64,000 bases of DNA from positions 1-64,000 of the forward strand of contig CAJNDS010000259.1 in assembly GCA_905221605.1 (NCBI GenBank). Reading direction: 5' to 3'. Positions 33,530 to 43,756 of the stretch are shown piece after piece (within the stretch, counting starts at the first letter, position 1; the number at the start of each line of letters is the position of its first letter). The translations under genes and the position numbers were made by a program. The notes under the pieces were generated by a model, which saw only the letters and a program-made list of their open reading frames with translations, did not search any database and was not told the DNA's origin. The DNA comes from Symbiodinium natans (Eukaryota > Sar > Dinophyceae > Suessiales > Symbiodiniaceae).

Positions 33530-33650
33530 TTAGGGTTTAGGGTATAGGGTTTAAGGTTTAGGGTTTAGGGTTTAGGGTTTAGGGTTTAGGGTTTAGGGTT
33601 TAGGGTTTAGGGTTTAGGGTTTAGGGTTTAGGGTTTAGGGTTTAGGGGGT
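33530..33650 (+). repeat. interstitial telomeric array (TTTAGGG)17
   Basis: Regular TTTAGGG units with a few variants (TATAGGG, TTAAGG) at the left edge. Confidence 0.95.
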
Positions 33651-34060
33651 TCAAAGCTTATGTTCCGTGGCAGACCTGAAAGGGGTCATGGAATCCCTAA
33701 TGGACTCCAACTTCGAAGCTTCCTCAAAACTACTATTTGCTTAAGAACCCCAAAAGAATGAAACATAACAATCCGTATATCACCGTTAATAAGGAAGAAT
33801 ATTTTCTATTTTTTCGGTGTTTTCAAGAAATTTGTAGAAAAGACTGCCGGACTGCCCGCCTTCTGCAGGGTCGGCGGAAGCTTCTTGGTCAAGGAGAAAT
33901 CTGCGGGACAAGCTGAAACAGCTCTTGCCATGTCTTGCATTCCCCACCATACGGGCCAGGGTTCCGCCAAACCCTAAACCCACAAGCCCCCTGAACCTTC
34001 GGCCCATAAGGCCTGACACCCTGAAACCCGAAAGCCCTCCAAGCCCTAAACGCCTCAAAA

Positions 34061-34136
34061 CCCTGCAAACCCTAACCTTAAACCCTAAACCTATACCCTA
34101 AACCCTACATCCCAAGCCCTAAACCCTCTAAGCCCC
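34061..34136 (-). repeat. degenerate CCCTAAA cluster
   Basis: About ten diverged CCCTAAA units (CCCTAACC, CCTATACCC and others). Confidence 0.8.
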
Positions 34137-34164
34137 AACACCAAAAAAGGTGGCGCTTGAGGGC

Positions 34165-34209
34165 CGGGCCCAGGGCGCCCTTGAGCTCGACAGCGGCCTT
34201 CTTCAGCTC
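34165..34209 (-). CDS. coding exon (ELKKAAVELKGALGP)
   Basis: AAG|G acceptor, 15 codons reading ELKKAAVELKGALGP, and a GC donor. GC-rich codons contrast with the degenerate telomeric DNA on both sides. Helical, charged; no family recognised. Confidence 0.5.
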
Positions 34210-34221
34210 CTTCTTTTTGGG

Positions 34222-34640
34222 GGGTTTAGGGGTATTTTGGGGTTTAGGGATTTTGGGGTTTAGGGGTTTAGAAGGGAAGGGTTTAGGGTTTTAGGGGTTT
34301 TAGGGGGTTTAGTGGGTTTAGTGGGTTTAGGGGGTTTAGGGGGTTTGGGGGGTTTAGGGGGTTTAGGGGGTTTAGGGGGTTTAGGGGGTTTAGTTTAGGG
34401 CTTAGGGGTTTGGGGTTTAGAGGGTGTAGGGATTTTGGGGTTTAGGGGTCCAGAGGATCTAGGGGTTCAGGGGTTGAGGGTTTAGGGGTTTAGAGGGTTT
34501 AAGGATTTTGGCTTAGGGCTTAGGGGTTTAGAGGGTTTAGGGATCTTGGGATTTAGGGCTTAGGGGGTTGGGGTTCAGGGATCTAGGGGTTTAGGGTTTA
34601 GAGGGTTTAGGGTTTTGGGGATTAGGGTTTAGGGCTTGGG
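34222..34640 (+). repeat. degenerate TTTAGGG/TTTAGGGG field
   Basis: About 420 bp built from TTTAGGGG, TTTAGGGGG, TTTTGGGG and GATTTTGGGG words, much more diverged than the perfect 7-mer arrays. Confidence 0.85.
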
Positions 34641-35032
34641 GTTCAAGATCCCTACGGATTTCTCCTCAACCCTTGTGTCAAAGGCTATGAACACTTGACC
34701 TTCAAACAACAGTGCCAAACCACGAGGCCAAGCTTGAAAGCCACCGAGCCCCTCAACAAACATCAGTCCTGCTGATACTGCAACTTTGCAGCGATCGTCG
34801 TCTTAATGTTCCTGCACAATCTTGCTCTCATGGATGCTGCAAGATTCTGAATGCCCGGACAGCTGTGAACTCTGGAGCCCTGAGCTGCGATGGACAGCTC
34901 TTTCTTCGTTTGGATCTGGGTGTCTAGACATTTGTTGGTTTCAAATCCACTGGCAGAACTACAACATCCAGAACCTCTACTCACAAGGAACGCCACATGG
35001 CAATCCGACCTTCCGCCTGCAGAGACAACTAC

Positions 35033-35131
35033 TTTCAAGGAGAGCTTTATGCTGTGAAGGCCAAGTTCATTCCTCTCCACAAATTCATGCCCAGCAGTTC
35101 CCAAGCAAAGCAATGAGCACCTCTCAACCAC
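35033..35131 (-). CDS. coding exon (VVERCSLLCLGTAGHEFVER)
   Basis: GAG|G acceptor, 33 codons in phase 0 (VVERCSLLCLGTAGHEFVER then NELGLHSIKLSLK), and a GTAGTT donor. Mixed hydrophobic/charged pattern of a globular protein. Product unknown. Confidence 0.5.
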
Positions 35132-35433
35132 CTCGAGGTAGCGGAAGCGTCGTTGGCGGGAGCGTACCTCCACTAGCTCGAAGTCAGTTTTTTCCGGCTT
35201 GGGTTCAGGGTGCAAAGCACTTGGCTACAAACAAGTCGAAAATGGGCCCTGGCAGCAGAAAAGGCCACTATCGGAACAGGAGCAAGTGCTGGTAAGGACA
35301 AGAGGTTGCGATGATCAAAAAAGCTCTGCATGTCAATTGGCGATCCCAAGCCCTTTGAGCCCTCAAAACCTGCTGAAGCTGCAAGGCATTCCACGCTTTA
35401 AGGCACGGAAACCATTCAATACCCTCTCTTGGC

Positions 35434-35513
35434 CCGCCACCCGCTCCGCCAAGGTGTCCAGGAGCTCTTTTGGCTCGGCGCTGACGTCGATGAGCTCGGT
35501 AATCTGCTGCACC
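35434..35513 (-). CDS. coding exon (VQQITELIDVSAEPKELLDT)
   Basis: CTCAG|G acceptor, frame VQQITELIDVSAEPKELLDT then LAERVA, and a GC donor (GCGG|GCCAAG). An amphipathic helical segment. A short TTTAGGG cluster (35563-35590) sits just outside. Confidence 0.55.
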
Positions 35514-36554
35514 CTGAGCATGGAAGGGCTAGGGGAAGCACTCCCCGGATCACGAGTTTGTAGGGTTTAGGGTTTAGGGTTTAGGGTTCAGGGCTTCGGG
35601 CCCAAGATATCCTATGCATTCAGAGCCGCTTGTGGGTGTTCACATGACTGCATATTGGTGTCTCAGGAATTGTTCTGCTGCAGCTAACTCGGCTACGTGT
35701 GACAAAGGCCTCGTTGAACACGCAAGCAGCTCTAGCGCAGAACTTTGTCTGAGTCTCGGCCAGACAGGAATGATGGATGATACGGACTCTAGCCTACCAC
35801 ATGGCCCAGGCTAGACGAAGCGGTTCACGCATGGCAGGTAGTTAAGAAGACTGAAGCTCATGCAGCAGAGGCAATTTTCCCCTCACTCTGTGACATCAAC
35901 ATCTGTCTGCGAACAAAGGGATCAAAAAATCACGTGTCAGAGGCTGCAACTCACAGCCTGTCATAGGCCTTTGCGACTCGCCGCTAGGCCATAGAAAACG
36001 GCATACTGTGCCAAGCGTGTCACCGTCTCATGCTGGTAGCCAACTTGCCAAGCATGTCCATGGGTCATCAACATCGCATTGATCCATTGACCCACGTGGT
36101 CGGAATCGAACCTTGATAAAAATCTTGATGTTTGGGATGAACTTAGGGTCAAGTCTAGACCGAAATCATGGGAACAATGGTTCCAAGAGTTTGTGCGTCA
36201 AGCTTGCCACAAATCCCGGCAAGGAAACATGTAGTTGTCTTCGTCCATCAGCGCGCGCCAGACGAAGTCGAAGGAGGGCCCATCACTGATGCGCGGCTGC
36301 CGAGCATGAAGCTGTGCCCCCCACGGAAGGCACTGAGCCACTCAGCCTCTGGCATGGCTGAAGGTTGTGACTCGGACGTCCTTACATGATTGGATAACGA
36401 AAGTGTTGCGCGCATGCCATGACAAAATCACAGTGTTTTTGCAACAAGAGCGGGGCTTGCACGAGTTGATGCCAAGACGAAAACAAAAATCATGTCTGCT
36501 GTCGAGCCTCCAATTTCCAGCACAGGAGACATCGGCGACATGTTGTCCACTTAC

Positions 36555-36700
36555 GTTCCGGTACTTCCAGCTGCGGCTGGCCACAGTGAACCTCCACTGC
36601 TCACCGACCCACCACGCATCTGGAGTTTGACAATGTTGACCGTTCTCGTCACACACGCCCACGAAGTCAATGCTTTGCAGGTTACCAACCCGGTCGAAGC
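36555..36700 (-). CDS. coding exon, Trp/Cys-rich domain with canonical GTAAGT donor
   Basis: CTTTCAG|G acceptor and GTAAGT donor enclose exactly 48 codons plus a split codon: FDRVGNLQSIDFVGVCDENG, QHCQTPDAWWVGEQWRFTVA, SRSWKYRN. Five Trp and two Cys suggest a compact, perhaps secreted or lumenal, domain. I do not recognise the family. It lies on the - strand between a coiled-coil gene (which ends at 38405) and the exon at 35434; which gene owns it is unknown. Confidence 0.6.
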
Positions 36701-38404
36701 CTGAAAGATTCCACGCGTTACGACATTACTTTCATGGATGATGAGTTCAACATCAACCGTTGCATGTTCTCCACATGTAATTAAGATCTCCTGGTTCGAA
36801 ACCCGGCCATCCGATAACCTGAGACCTGCAAATACGGGAATCCAGAGCCCGCGATTTTTGGTAAAACGAGGCTTAGATCATATTCACCTGGTAGAGTGCT
36901 TATCGCCTATGTAGTCCAACAATGCCCCTACATAGCCGTTTGGGTCCTTTATGAGGGCCCTTTAGTTTTTCGCACATCTAGTCGGACACTCCCGCGCGAA
37001 CCTGATTCTCTTGGCAAGTGCTTTTCATAACTTGAACTTGCGTGATGCATTTCTGCTGGAGGAAGTTGAACTAAATTGTGTGAACGAAGTCTGTTGCAAA
37101 TTAGCCTAATAACTCTAACTCCCAAACTGTTCAAACATTCAAGATAGAATTTGCCAGAAAGCCTTTCGAAACTTCGCGACCTTATGGGGACCAATGCGAC
37201 GGGGCTTGAACTTGTGCAGCCCAACACAAGCCTGTCAGCGGGCCCTGTTAAATATTTGGGTTTCGAAGCATGTATATAGCTGAAGCACCACTGGGGCCAC
37301 ATTTCGCTACGCTTCAGCCAGGATTTCCCGGAAGGTTTCGCAGGTGGCGGGCTCGCCAGGAAGGGTCTTTCGCTTGGCGGGCTGACAGGCGTCTCACTGG
37401 TCTACACAAGGGGCTCGAAGTTTCCAAGGACTTCCTGGCAAAAGGTTTCACCCACTTTCGAAAACAGGCTTGAACTCCAGAAATTGCCCGCTTTGCAGAT
37501 GCATGAAGAAACAGGCAGAGAATCTTCAACCGTGGTAAGAAGTCGACAAAGGAAAACACACAACGGAATTAGTAGCAATATGCATCAAAAGCGTCAGTGT
37601 AATCATGTGTATAAAGCTATTTCTGAGGCTTAGGAGCCGAACTAGTACCCACTCATAACATATTCGCGCTTGATTAACATTAATGTTGTGTTCTAGGGCA
37701 AATGTAACTAATAGGGATATTAAGCAAAACGATAGCAATGATAAATGATAACACTAGTATACTGAACAGATATTACATTCACATAAGTAAACTCATTTAG
37801 AATAATGCTAATAAGAAGCAGTTAATGAATGTCTCGACTCATGGCGTTAATGTCGTGATTATATTTAAGATCATGAGTAGAAGTCCTATAACAATTTCTC
37901 TAAACACAAACTGCTCTGTAAGCGTTCAGGTATATTATTGCGTAACTTACGCGAGGCCGCAGAATAATCGTGTTCAGATACTGAACACACATCATCCTGC
38001 AAATGATACTAAAAGTTGTAGTAAATATGCATAATCAGATACTCAATATCATGAATGGAATTGAGCCTCGTCCCGGACCTACCACCCACACTCACTGTCA
38101 CCTCCCCCCTCCCCCCCCCCCCCCACAGTTTTTGGAGGCAAGAACAAGTAGTTCATACAATTACCATACCTAGTAACAAAACACCTCAAGCGGGGATGAA
38201 CATATATATATATATATGTTTACCTATGTTATATCTATATGCATCTATGTATCTATGTACGTGCATTTGTGTGTGTGTGCGTGTATTTGCAGATTGCGAG
38301 CCACGCAGGAAACGAAGCCGGCCAACACACACCATCGCCCTCACCATCACAGTAGCAACAGCCACATCGGCAGTGAACCTCCCACAGTCAACTTTACCTA
38401 CGAA
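36701..38404. other. intergenic or intron DNA, AT-rich at 37560-38060
   Basis: 36793-36803 carries a perfect Pol III B-box (GGTTCGAAACC), and 36886-36903 resembles a tRNA D-arm/anticodon-stem sequence, but the order is wrong for one tRNA. 38110-38125 is a C homopolymer, and 38205-38218 is (TA)n followed by TATG/TGTG repeats. Confidence 0.4.
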
Positions 38405-39394
38405 TCAAACATCGACTGAGAAGCACATCACTGTCGCAGGCCCTTTGTAGTCCCTGCAGAACTCTTCAGCAAGATTGCCCTCGGAGTCTTCAGGGCAAAT
38501 AATGGGATCACCGCGGGCAGAAAAGGACCATGATCGGCGCTGTTCCTCTTGCAACTTTCTTCGGGCTTCCTGTTCTTGGACCCGTAACCTCTCGAGATCT
38601 TCCTCAGTTCAAGTTCAAGCAGGACCACCACATGCCCCCAGCCAAGTAGCGGTTTGTTTGCGAGTCTAGACTCTTGACGCAACAGCAAGCCTGCATGCAA
38701 CTGCTCCACACGGTAAAGCTCGCAGTCCACCACATCAGCTACGCTTGACGACTACACCACGACTACAACACTGCAACGTGCGATTCGCATCGGCCCAGCA
38801 TCCCTCTTCTTCTGGAGATCCGCTTCTTGGCGGCGGTTCTCGTCAATGTTTTTCTGGGTTTCCTTCTGCTGCTGGCTCAGCATCTTTTGCTGGTCAAGGA
38901 TCTTCTGCCTGTCTTTTTGCATCGACTCTGCCGCTTGCGCAGCACTCCGTGTCAACTCCTCAAGTTTCCCAAGCTCTTGCTCTTGCATGTCCTCATGCTT
39001 CTTCTCCGCGTCGAGAAGACCCGAGAACACTGTAGCCATGCCTTGCAACACGCCCATCTCTTTCACTGTTTCTTGCACCACCATGAGAGACGATGAAGTC
39101 CTTTCAAAAAGGCCCACTGGAAGCAGAGCTGCCTTTTGCGGAGTTGCCAGCATGAAGCCTTGTTGAGCCTTACTTCTTGTGACGATAGTGCTCAGGAGAC
39201 ATGTGCAGAAGAAACGCAAGACAACCATGGCTTGACTGACAAAGTGCTTCGGGAGTTGAACACAAGCATGTCCTTTGGGGTCTGTCACTGGATACGCGAT
39301 TACGAAAGCCATACGTCTAGCCTCTGCGAGATCCTGCAAGTGAGTTGCGGCTTGATGAAGGTGCTCCAAATCTTTCTGAAGCTGATCCTTGCTC
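38405..39394 (-). CDS. coiled-coil protein, C-terminal exons
   Basis: Exon 1 starts at an AG|G acceptor at 39394 (SKDQLQKDLEHLHQAATHLQ), probably with a small intron near 39162-39317, and runs to 38803. It encodes FERTSSSLMVVQETVKEMGV and a long Gln/Glu/Lys-rich coiled coil (EKKHEDMQEQELGKLEELTR, DQQKMLSQQQKETQKN). A GA donor at 38802 joins in phase 0 to the last exon 38602-38405 (EDLERLRVQEQEARRKLQEE onward), so the heptad-like pattern continues across the junction, and ends at TGA. The N-terminal exons are not identified. A scaffold or GTPase-associated role is possible but unproven. Confidence 0.6.
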
Positions 39395-40840
39395 CTGGCA
39401 AACAAAAATAACTTCTCACCAGTCCCAGATTCATAATGGTTGTTTAGGGTTTAGCCTTGAAGCTGACCCCTACATCACCTCAAGCAAGGATGTAAGCCCA
39501 GCGCCTATACCAAAGTGACATTGCAAGTGGAAATGCTGGAGGCAGGTTGGGAAATGGTTCCGGCTAGAACTTCAGGTGGTGACAACGCAGCCCTCTTCTT
39601 TGGGCATCTATGTCTTGATCTACGTAGATCCTTCAACATCTTGGCCAAATGTCCTAGAGCTTCGACATTGACGAGAAAGCTTGCCATACTCATCTGAGGT
39701 GCAAAGGATCTTTTCCACCCGCATGTTCGTAATGGTCAATGAAGTTCCGAGGGAGCTTCGTCCCGAACATGTTGAAGCTCGTCACTGACCTGATCGGCAA
39801 GAAGACGACGGCGATGATGAAGGTCAAGAGATTCCTGGCAAAGGCCAGGGATTTCACAATCATGAGCAAACAGCCTGACAGTACCCTTTGAGAGCTACGC
39901 ATATCCGGCGAGCGCCACATCCTGGCTCATGGCGACTACGCGACGTGCAGTAGGTTACGTTCCTTCCCCCAGTCTGTTGGCCTGAGGGGTTCTATAATTC
40001 ACGTCTCAACTGAATCCTTCTCCTCTGCACAAAAAAAACAAGCTTGCTGACGCCTCCCAGGCTCATCGTCACCGAATACACTGATCAGTCGTTGCCCCTG
40101 CACTCTTGAGCACGCAAACGCTTGCGGACACCTTTCCTTTGCACGTTCATTGAGATTCGGCACTGGGCACCCTGTCTGCCCAGCGTCCACAAGATCAAGG
40201 CGGGCTTGATAATGAGTCGATCGGTAGCTGGGATATGCAGACTTGGGAGTCCCCTTATGCCGGCGTGGACCCCAAACTGTGAGAGACCAGTGGAGATGAC
40301 GGAGCATTCCAATGGATCAAGAGGGGACGTCCAAGAGACACCATGAGCCCAGAAGTCCACAAGCGACGCCGGTTTCGCATTTCGCGAGCACCAAAAGCGA
40401 CGACAGCTTTGCACTTCGCGAGCACCGACATTCAATAGGGATGTCAGTTTCCAGGACGGGGGGTGGCCACGCCCGCGCCTAGGCCGGAGCACAATTTTCG
40501 TCCAACATGCAAGCAGGCTTTGACAAAAGCATGGTCCGGGCGGCGCGAGCCGCCGGCGTGCACCACACACGGTGCAACCGACCTCGCCCTTCTTACTCTA
40601 AACGTTGGAACCCCTAGTGTCGACACACGGTTTGGGATGATACAAGCCTTTCCTCTTGCTGGCGAGAGAGGTTAACCTTTGGGTTTGAAGGTTGTTTGAT
40701 CACACCCCAAAAGGCTGAAGGTTTATCTGCTCAACACCTGGGCCGCGGGATACATAAATATGGTCAAGGAGGTGCGGTCCTAAGAACCCTAAGCCCCAAG
40801 CCTGCAGCCCCCAAGACCCAAAAACCCGATGGCCGAGGGC
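39395..40840. other. unresolved region between coiled-coil exons and the next - strand exon
   Basis: Open stretches on the - strand (39505-39693, 39690-39920 with a hydrophobic FIIAVVF segment) may hold upstream exons of the coiled-coil gene. 40085-40675 is open on both strands; a short + stretch DLALLTLNVGTPS recalls the start of non-LTR retrotransposon endonucleases, but nothing else of such an element is visible. Confidence 0.3.
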
Positions 40841-40926
40841 CGAGCGCGGAGTCCAGGTCGTTGACCAGTTGGAGGTTCTCCTCGGCGCTCATCAGCTGCT
40901 GGCGCTGGACGATGCACTCCTCTCGC
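40841..40926 (-). CDS. coding exon (REECIVQRQQLMSAEENLQL)
   Basis: GGGAG|G acceptor, frame REECIVQRQQLMSAEENLQL then VNDLDSAL, and a GC donor. Highly coding-like, helical. Likely part of the same long - strand gene as the exons at 41251-43756. Confidence 0.55.
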
Positions 40927-41129
40927 CTCCCGGGACTGTAGGGTGAAGGGCTCAGGGTTTCTAACCTTCAACTCCTATAAGGCGCAGTCGAAAGTATCCC
41001 CAAAATCTTGAGAGTGAAGGTTGTGCGACTCTGGGACCACGTTCACTAAGAGACTGTGTTTATGAAAAGTAAGGCATCATTTCGCAATGGTCAAGTACCC
41101 TGACAACCCTAAACCTCAAGCCCCCCTAT

Positions 41130-41234
41130 TTGGACGTTCATGGGTAGCTAAAAGTAGGGTGATAAGTCTGATCAGTATGGCCATTATACTTATAATCCTA
41201 ATAGCCCTACTTTTAACTACCCATGAACGTCCAA
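41130..41234. mobile_element. palindromic MITE-like element, 105 bp
   Basis: The outer 30 bp (41130-41159: TTGGACGTTCATGGGTAGCT then AAAAGTAGGG) are repeated inverted at 41205-41234 with one mismatch. The interior is also roughly palindromic around ATGGCCAT at 41177-41184. No open frame. It lies in a probable intron, 17 bp from the exon at 41251. Confidence 0.75.
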
Positions 41235-41250
41235 GTAAAGCCAAGCTCAC

Positions 41251-41328
41251 ATTTGCCGAGGCGCAGCTGCTGGAAGCTTTTGCTCTGCACCGGCGGAAGG
41301 CGGCGGAAGAGGGACTCGAAGAAGGCGC
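41251..41328 (-). CDS. coding exon (AFFESLFRRLPPVQSKSFQQ)
   Basis: GCTGCAG|G acceptor; frame AFFESLFRRLPPVQSKSFQQ then LRLGK; donor GTGAGC. A + strand frame over the same bases (KLTFAEAQLLEAFALHRRKA) is also open, but only the - frame has splice sites at both ends. Confidence 0.5.
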
Positions 41329-41879
41329 CTGCAGCGGTTCAAAACGCTTGGGTCAGGGGTCTCCGAGGGGTCGCCACATGAGGTCCAGGGTTGGGGGCTT
41401 CGGGGCCAAGCTCAGGGATCTTTAGAGCTTAGGATGGTTTAGGGTTTAGGGATGTGCAGTTCAGGGCCCAAGAGGTGTTCTTCTACCTTGGTGGGAGACT
41501 CAGCTCTGCCGATGTGGCATCTAGGATGCTTGCGGCGTAGAGCACCACCCGATGGGGGAAGCCCTTGAGAGGCAACTGAATCAGAAGTACCAGCACCAGC
41601 TGAACGACCCAATGGCAGCCGGATCCTCAACAGCCCTTCTCACACCCAAAGCCCTACACAACCCAGGCCCTAAGGCCCCTAAGCCCTACAGGCCACATAA
41701 CATCCCCCGCGGGCCCCTCAACAGCAATCGGGGCCTTGCTCAGAAACGACGGTGTCTTCGTCCACGCTCACCTCCCGCAAGTTCGCAGGCCCCCGAGCCA
41801 CCCCCACACCCACATTTCAGGGTTTCAGGCTGTCCCCCACTGCCTGGGTGTACCCTAAACCCTAACCGATAGACCCTCG

Positions 41880-42270
41880 GAAGACGTTGCACAACTCAGC
41901 ATGATGAACCCTTGGAAGACTTTGCACAACTCAGCACCCCACAAGGACTGCACGACTTTGATCCATGTACAGCTCACGACGAATGTACGTTGGAAGTGCA
42001 CAATACTTTCAAGTTGCCAGAGATGCCTGGGGACTTCTTGGGCGGTTTACAGGAAGACGTTGCAGAATCAGACAAGAAAGCGCACAAGAGGCTGTGGCGA
42101 CATCAATCAGCCTTGCGCCCTTTGACAACACGACTTGTGCAGGTGAGGGGCCATCTTTTCAGACATCTGCGGGCTGCACACGGACGTCGGCAGTGGGCAC
42201 AGCGACTGGTGGCACAGGGCGACGTCCTGGGGAGCACCGCATCAACTGCTTCTACTGTGTCATCTAGTTT
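41880..42270 (+). CDS. possible + strand coding stretch, against local polarity
   Basis: An open + frame (HDEPLEDFAQLSTPQGLHDF, then PCTAHDECTLEVHNTFKLPE and onward to SALRPLTTRLVQ) has normal amino-acid composition over about 85 residues. No - strand alternative was found. It could be a nested gene, a gene fragment or chance. An internal near-duplicate (GAAGACgTTGCACAACTCAG / GAAGACtTTGCACAACTCAG, near 41882 and 41916) is also present. Confidence 0.3.
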
Positions 42271-42729
42271 GATGATATGCAAAATGCAACAACTGGGTTG
42301 GCCGTTAAACCCTCTAAAAGCTATTTATATATAGGGTCCCTTATAAACCCAAATAAGGAAGATAAAGAATGTCCCAAAATCCAACCCAGACAACTAACTA
42401 AACTCGTAGGGGTCCAGGCACCCACTGGCACCCCAGAAGTACCCCCGCAACCCAGTCCGCTAGACGCAATGATCTGAACCTTGAATCCGCGTCACGCTTT
42501 CGCGCTCTAGGGCTAGAAAGGGCATCCGTCTTTGCCACAGGAACCTAACTTCCCCCCTCCTCCCCCCTCCTCCCCTCCCCACCCCGACTGGGCTCCCTTC
42601 TAGGGGTTTAGGAGCTTGAGCTTTCGGAGGATCGGAAGTCTTGGTCCGTGACCCTATGTCGGGAAACAAAAACTCACTCCCATCTGCCACGCGACATCTG
42701 AAAAGACCCCGAGCCCTGAGGTTCACCGG

Positions 42730-42966
42730 TTTAGGGTTTAGGGTTTGGGGTTTGGGGCTTGGGGTTTAGGGTTTAGGGTTTAGGGTTTAGGGTTTAGGGT
42801 TCAGGGTTTAGGGTTTAGGGTTTAGGGTTTAGGGTTTAGGGTTGCGGGTTTAGGGTTTAGTGTTTAGGGTTTAGGGTTTAGGGTTTAGGGTTTAGGGTTT
42901 AGGGTTTAGGGTTTCGGGTTTATGGTTTAGGGTTTAGGGTTTAGGGTTTAGGGTTTAGGGTTTAGG
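42730..42966 (+). repeat. interstitial telomeric array (TTTAGGG), about 34 units
   Basis: Mostly perfect TTTAGGG with TTTGGGG, TTCAGGG, TTGCGGG and TTTCGGG variants. It ends 21 bp from the exon at 42987. Confidence 0.97.
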
Positions 42967-42986
42967 GGCCGTTACAAGAGCCTGGC

Positions 42987-43064
42987 CTGCTCCTCGATCA
43001 TGAACCGGCAATTCAGCTGGAAGTTGAGTGGCAGGTCGTAGCGCTCCGTGATCCTGGGACTCTT
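42987..43064 (-). CDS. coding exon (KSPRITERYDLPLNFQLNCR)
   Basis: AG acceptor (CTCCAG|AAG), 26 codons in phase 0 (KSPRITERYDLPLNFQLNCR then FMIEEQ), and a GC donor. It follows 43541-43609 in phase. Confidence 0.55.
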
Positions 43065-43452
43065 CTGGAGCTCATGGGTTTCAGGCTTCGGGCTTCGTGA
43101 CCACACTACCTGCGTGACGTGGACCTCTCTTTAAGCCCGCAGGAACTGAAGCATGAAGAAAACGAGCCCCGGAACCTTCTAGTGGCCTCCCCGCACAATC
43201 CCATTGAATCAGCTGCCAGCGGCAGCTGATAATTATGAGGAATTTTAACAGGCTTGAGTCATCGTTCCATGTAATATGCTGGTTCTGCCTTTGGGGCTCC
43301 AGAGAATTCGGAGCCAGGGGTGGAGGAATGGGAGACACAATGGGGCTTCCACTGGATTGCCGCGCAACCCCTCTATGCGGTCAACCGGGGAGTCATGTAA
43401 AGCCAGAGACTTGAGGGCGTAGCCTTGAAGGAAGACCCTCTTCTTGGCTGAA

Positions 43453-43515
43453 CTCCCAACCCTAAACCCTAAACCCTAAACCCTAAACCCTAAACCCTAA
43501 ACCCTAAACCCTAAA
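43453..43515 (-). repeat. interstitial telomeric array (CCCTAAA)9
   Basis: Nine CCCTAAA units in the predicted intron directly after the exon at 43541-43609. Confidence 0.95.
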
Positions 43516-43540
43516 CTCAAAATTGCCCCGGTCTTGGTGC

Positions 43541-43756
43541 AAGCTGCATGATGACCTCCTTCTCCCAGTTCGGGGTCTTCTGGGAACAGGCATCCAGCTC
43601 GTCATGCTCCTGACCGGTTAGGGCTGAAGGGTGCCGGGCTGTGAGGCTCAAAAGCCTTGGGCCAAGGGTTTCAGGTTCAGAGCAAGCTTAGGGCTGTGGC
43701 TCCTTGATCCGCAACTTGCTGCTGTACTCTTTCAGGAGGTTCGACAGCTTCATGAC
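43541..43756 (-). CDS. two coding exons in phase (VMKLSNLLKEYSSKLRIK / EHDELDACSQKTPNWEKEVI)
   Basis: Exon 43756-43703: GCGCAG|G acceptor, 18 codons VMKLSNLLKEYSSKLRIK, GA donor (AAG|GAGCC). Exon 43609-43541: GTCAG|G acceptor, 23 codons EHDELDACSQKTPNWEKEVI then MQL, GC donor. Both are phase 0, and the next exon (43064) continues phase 0. Family not recognised; belongs to the long - strand gene. Confidence 0.6.

Noticed and set aside
40440-40675. Non-LTR retrotransposon endonuclease start (LLTLNVGTPS)
   Set aside because: Only about ten residues recall the motif; no further endonuclease or reverse transcriptase motif is visible.
42730-42966. CRISPR-like array
   Set aside because: Repeats are contiguous telomere heptamers without spacers.
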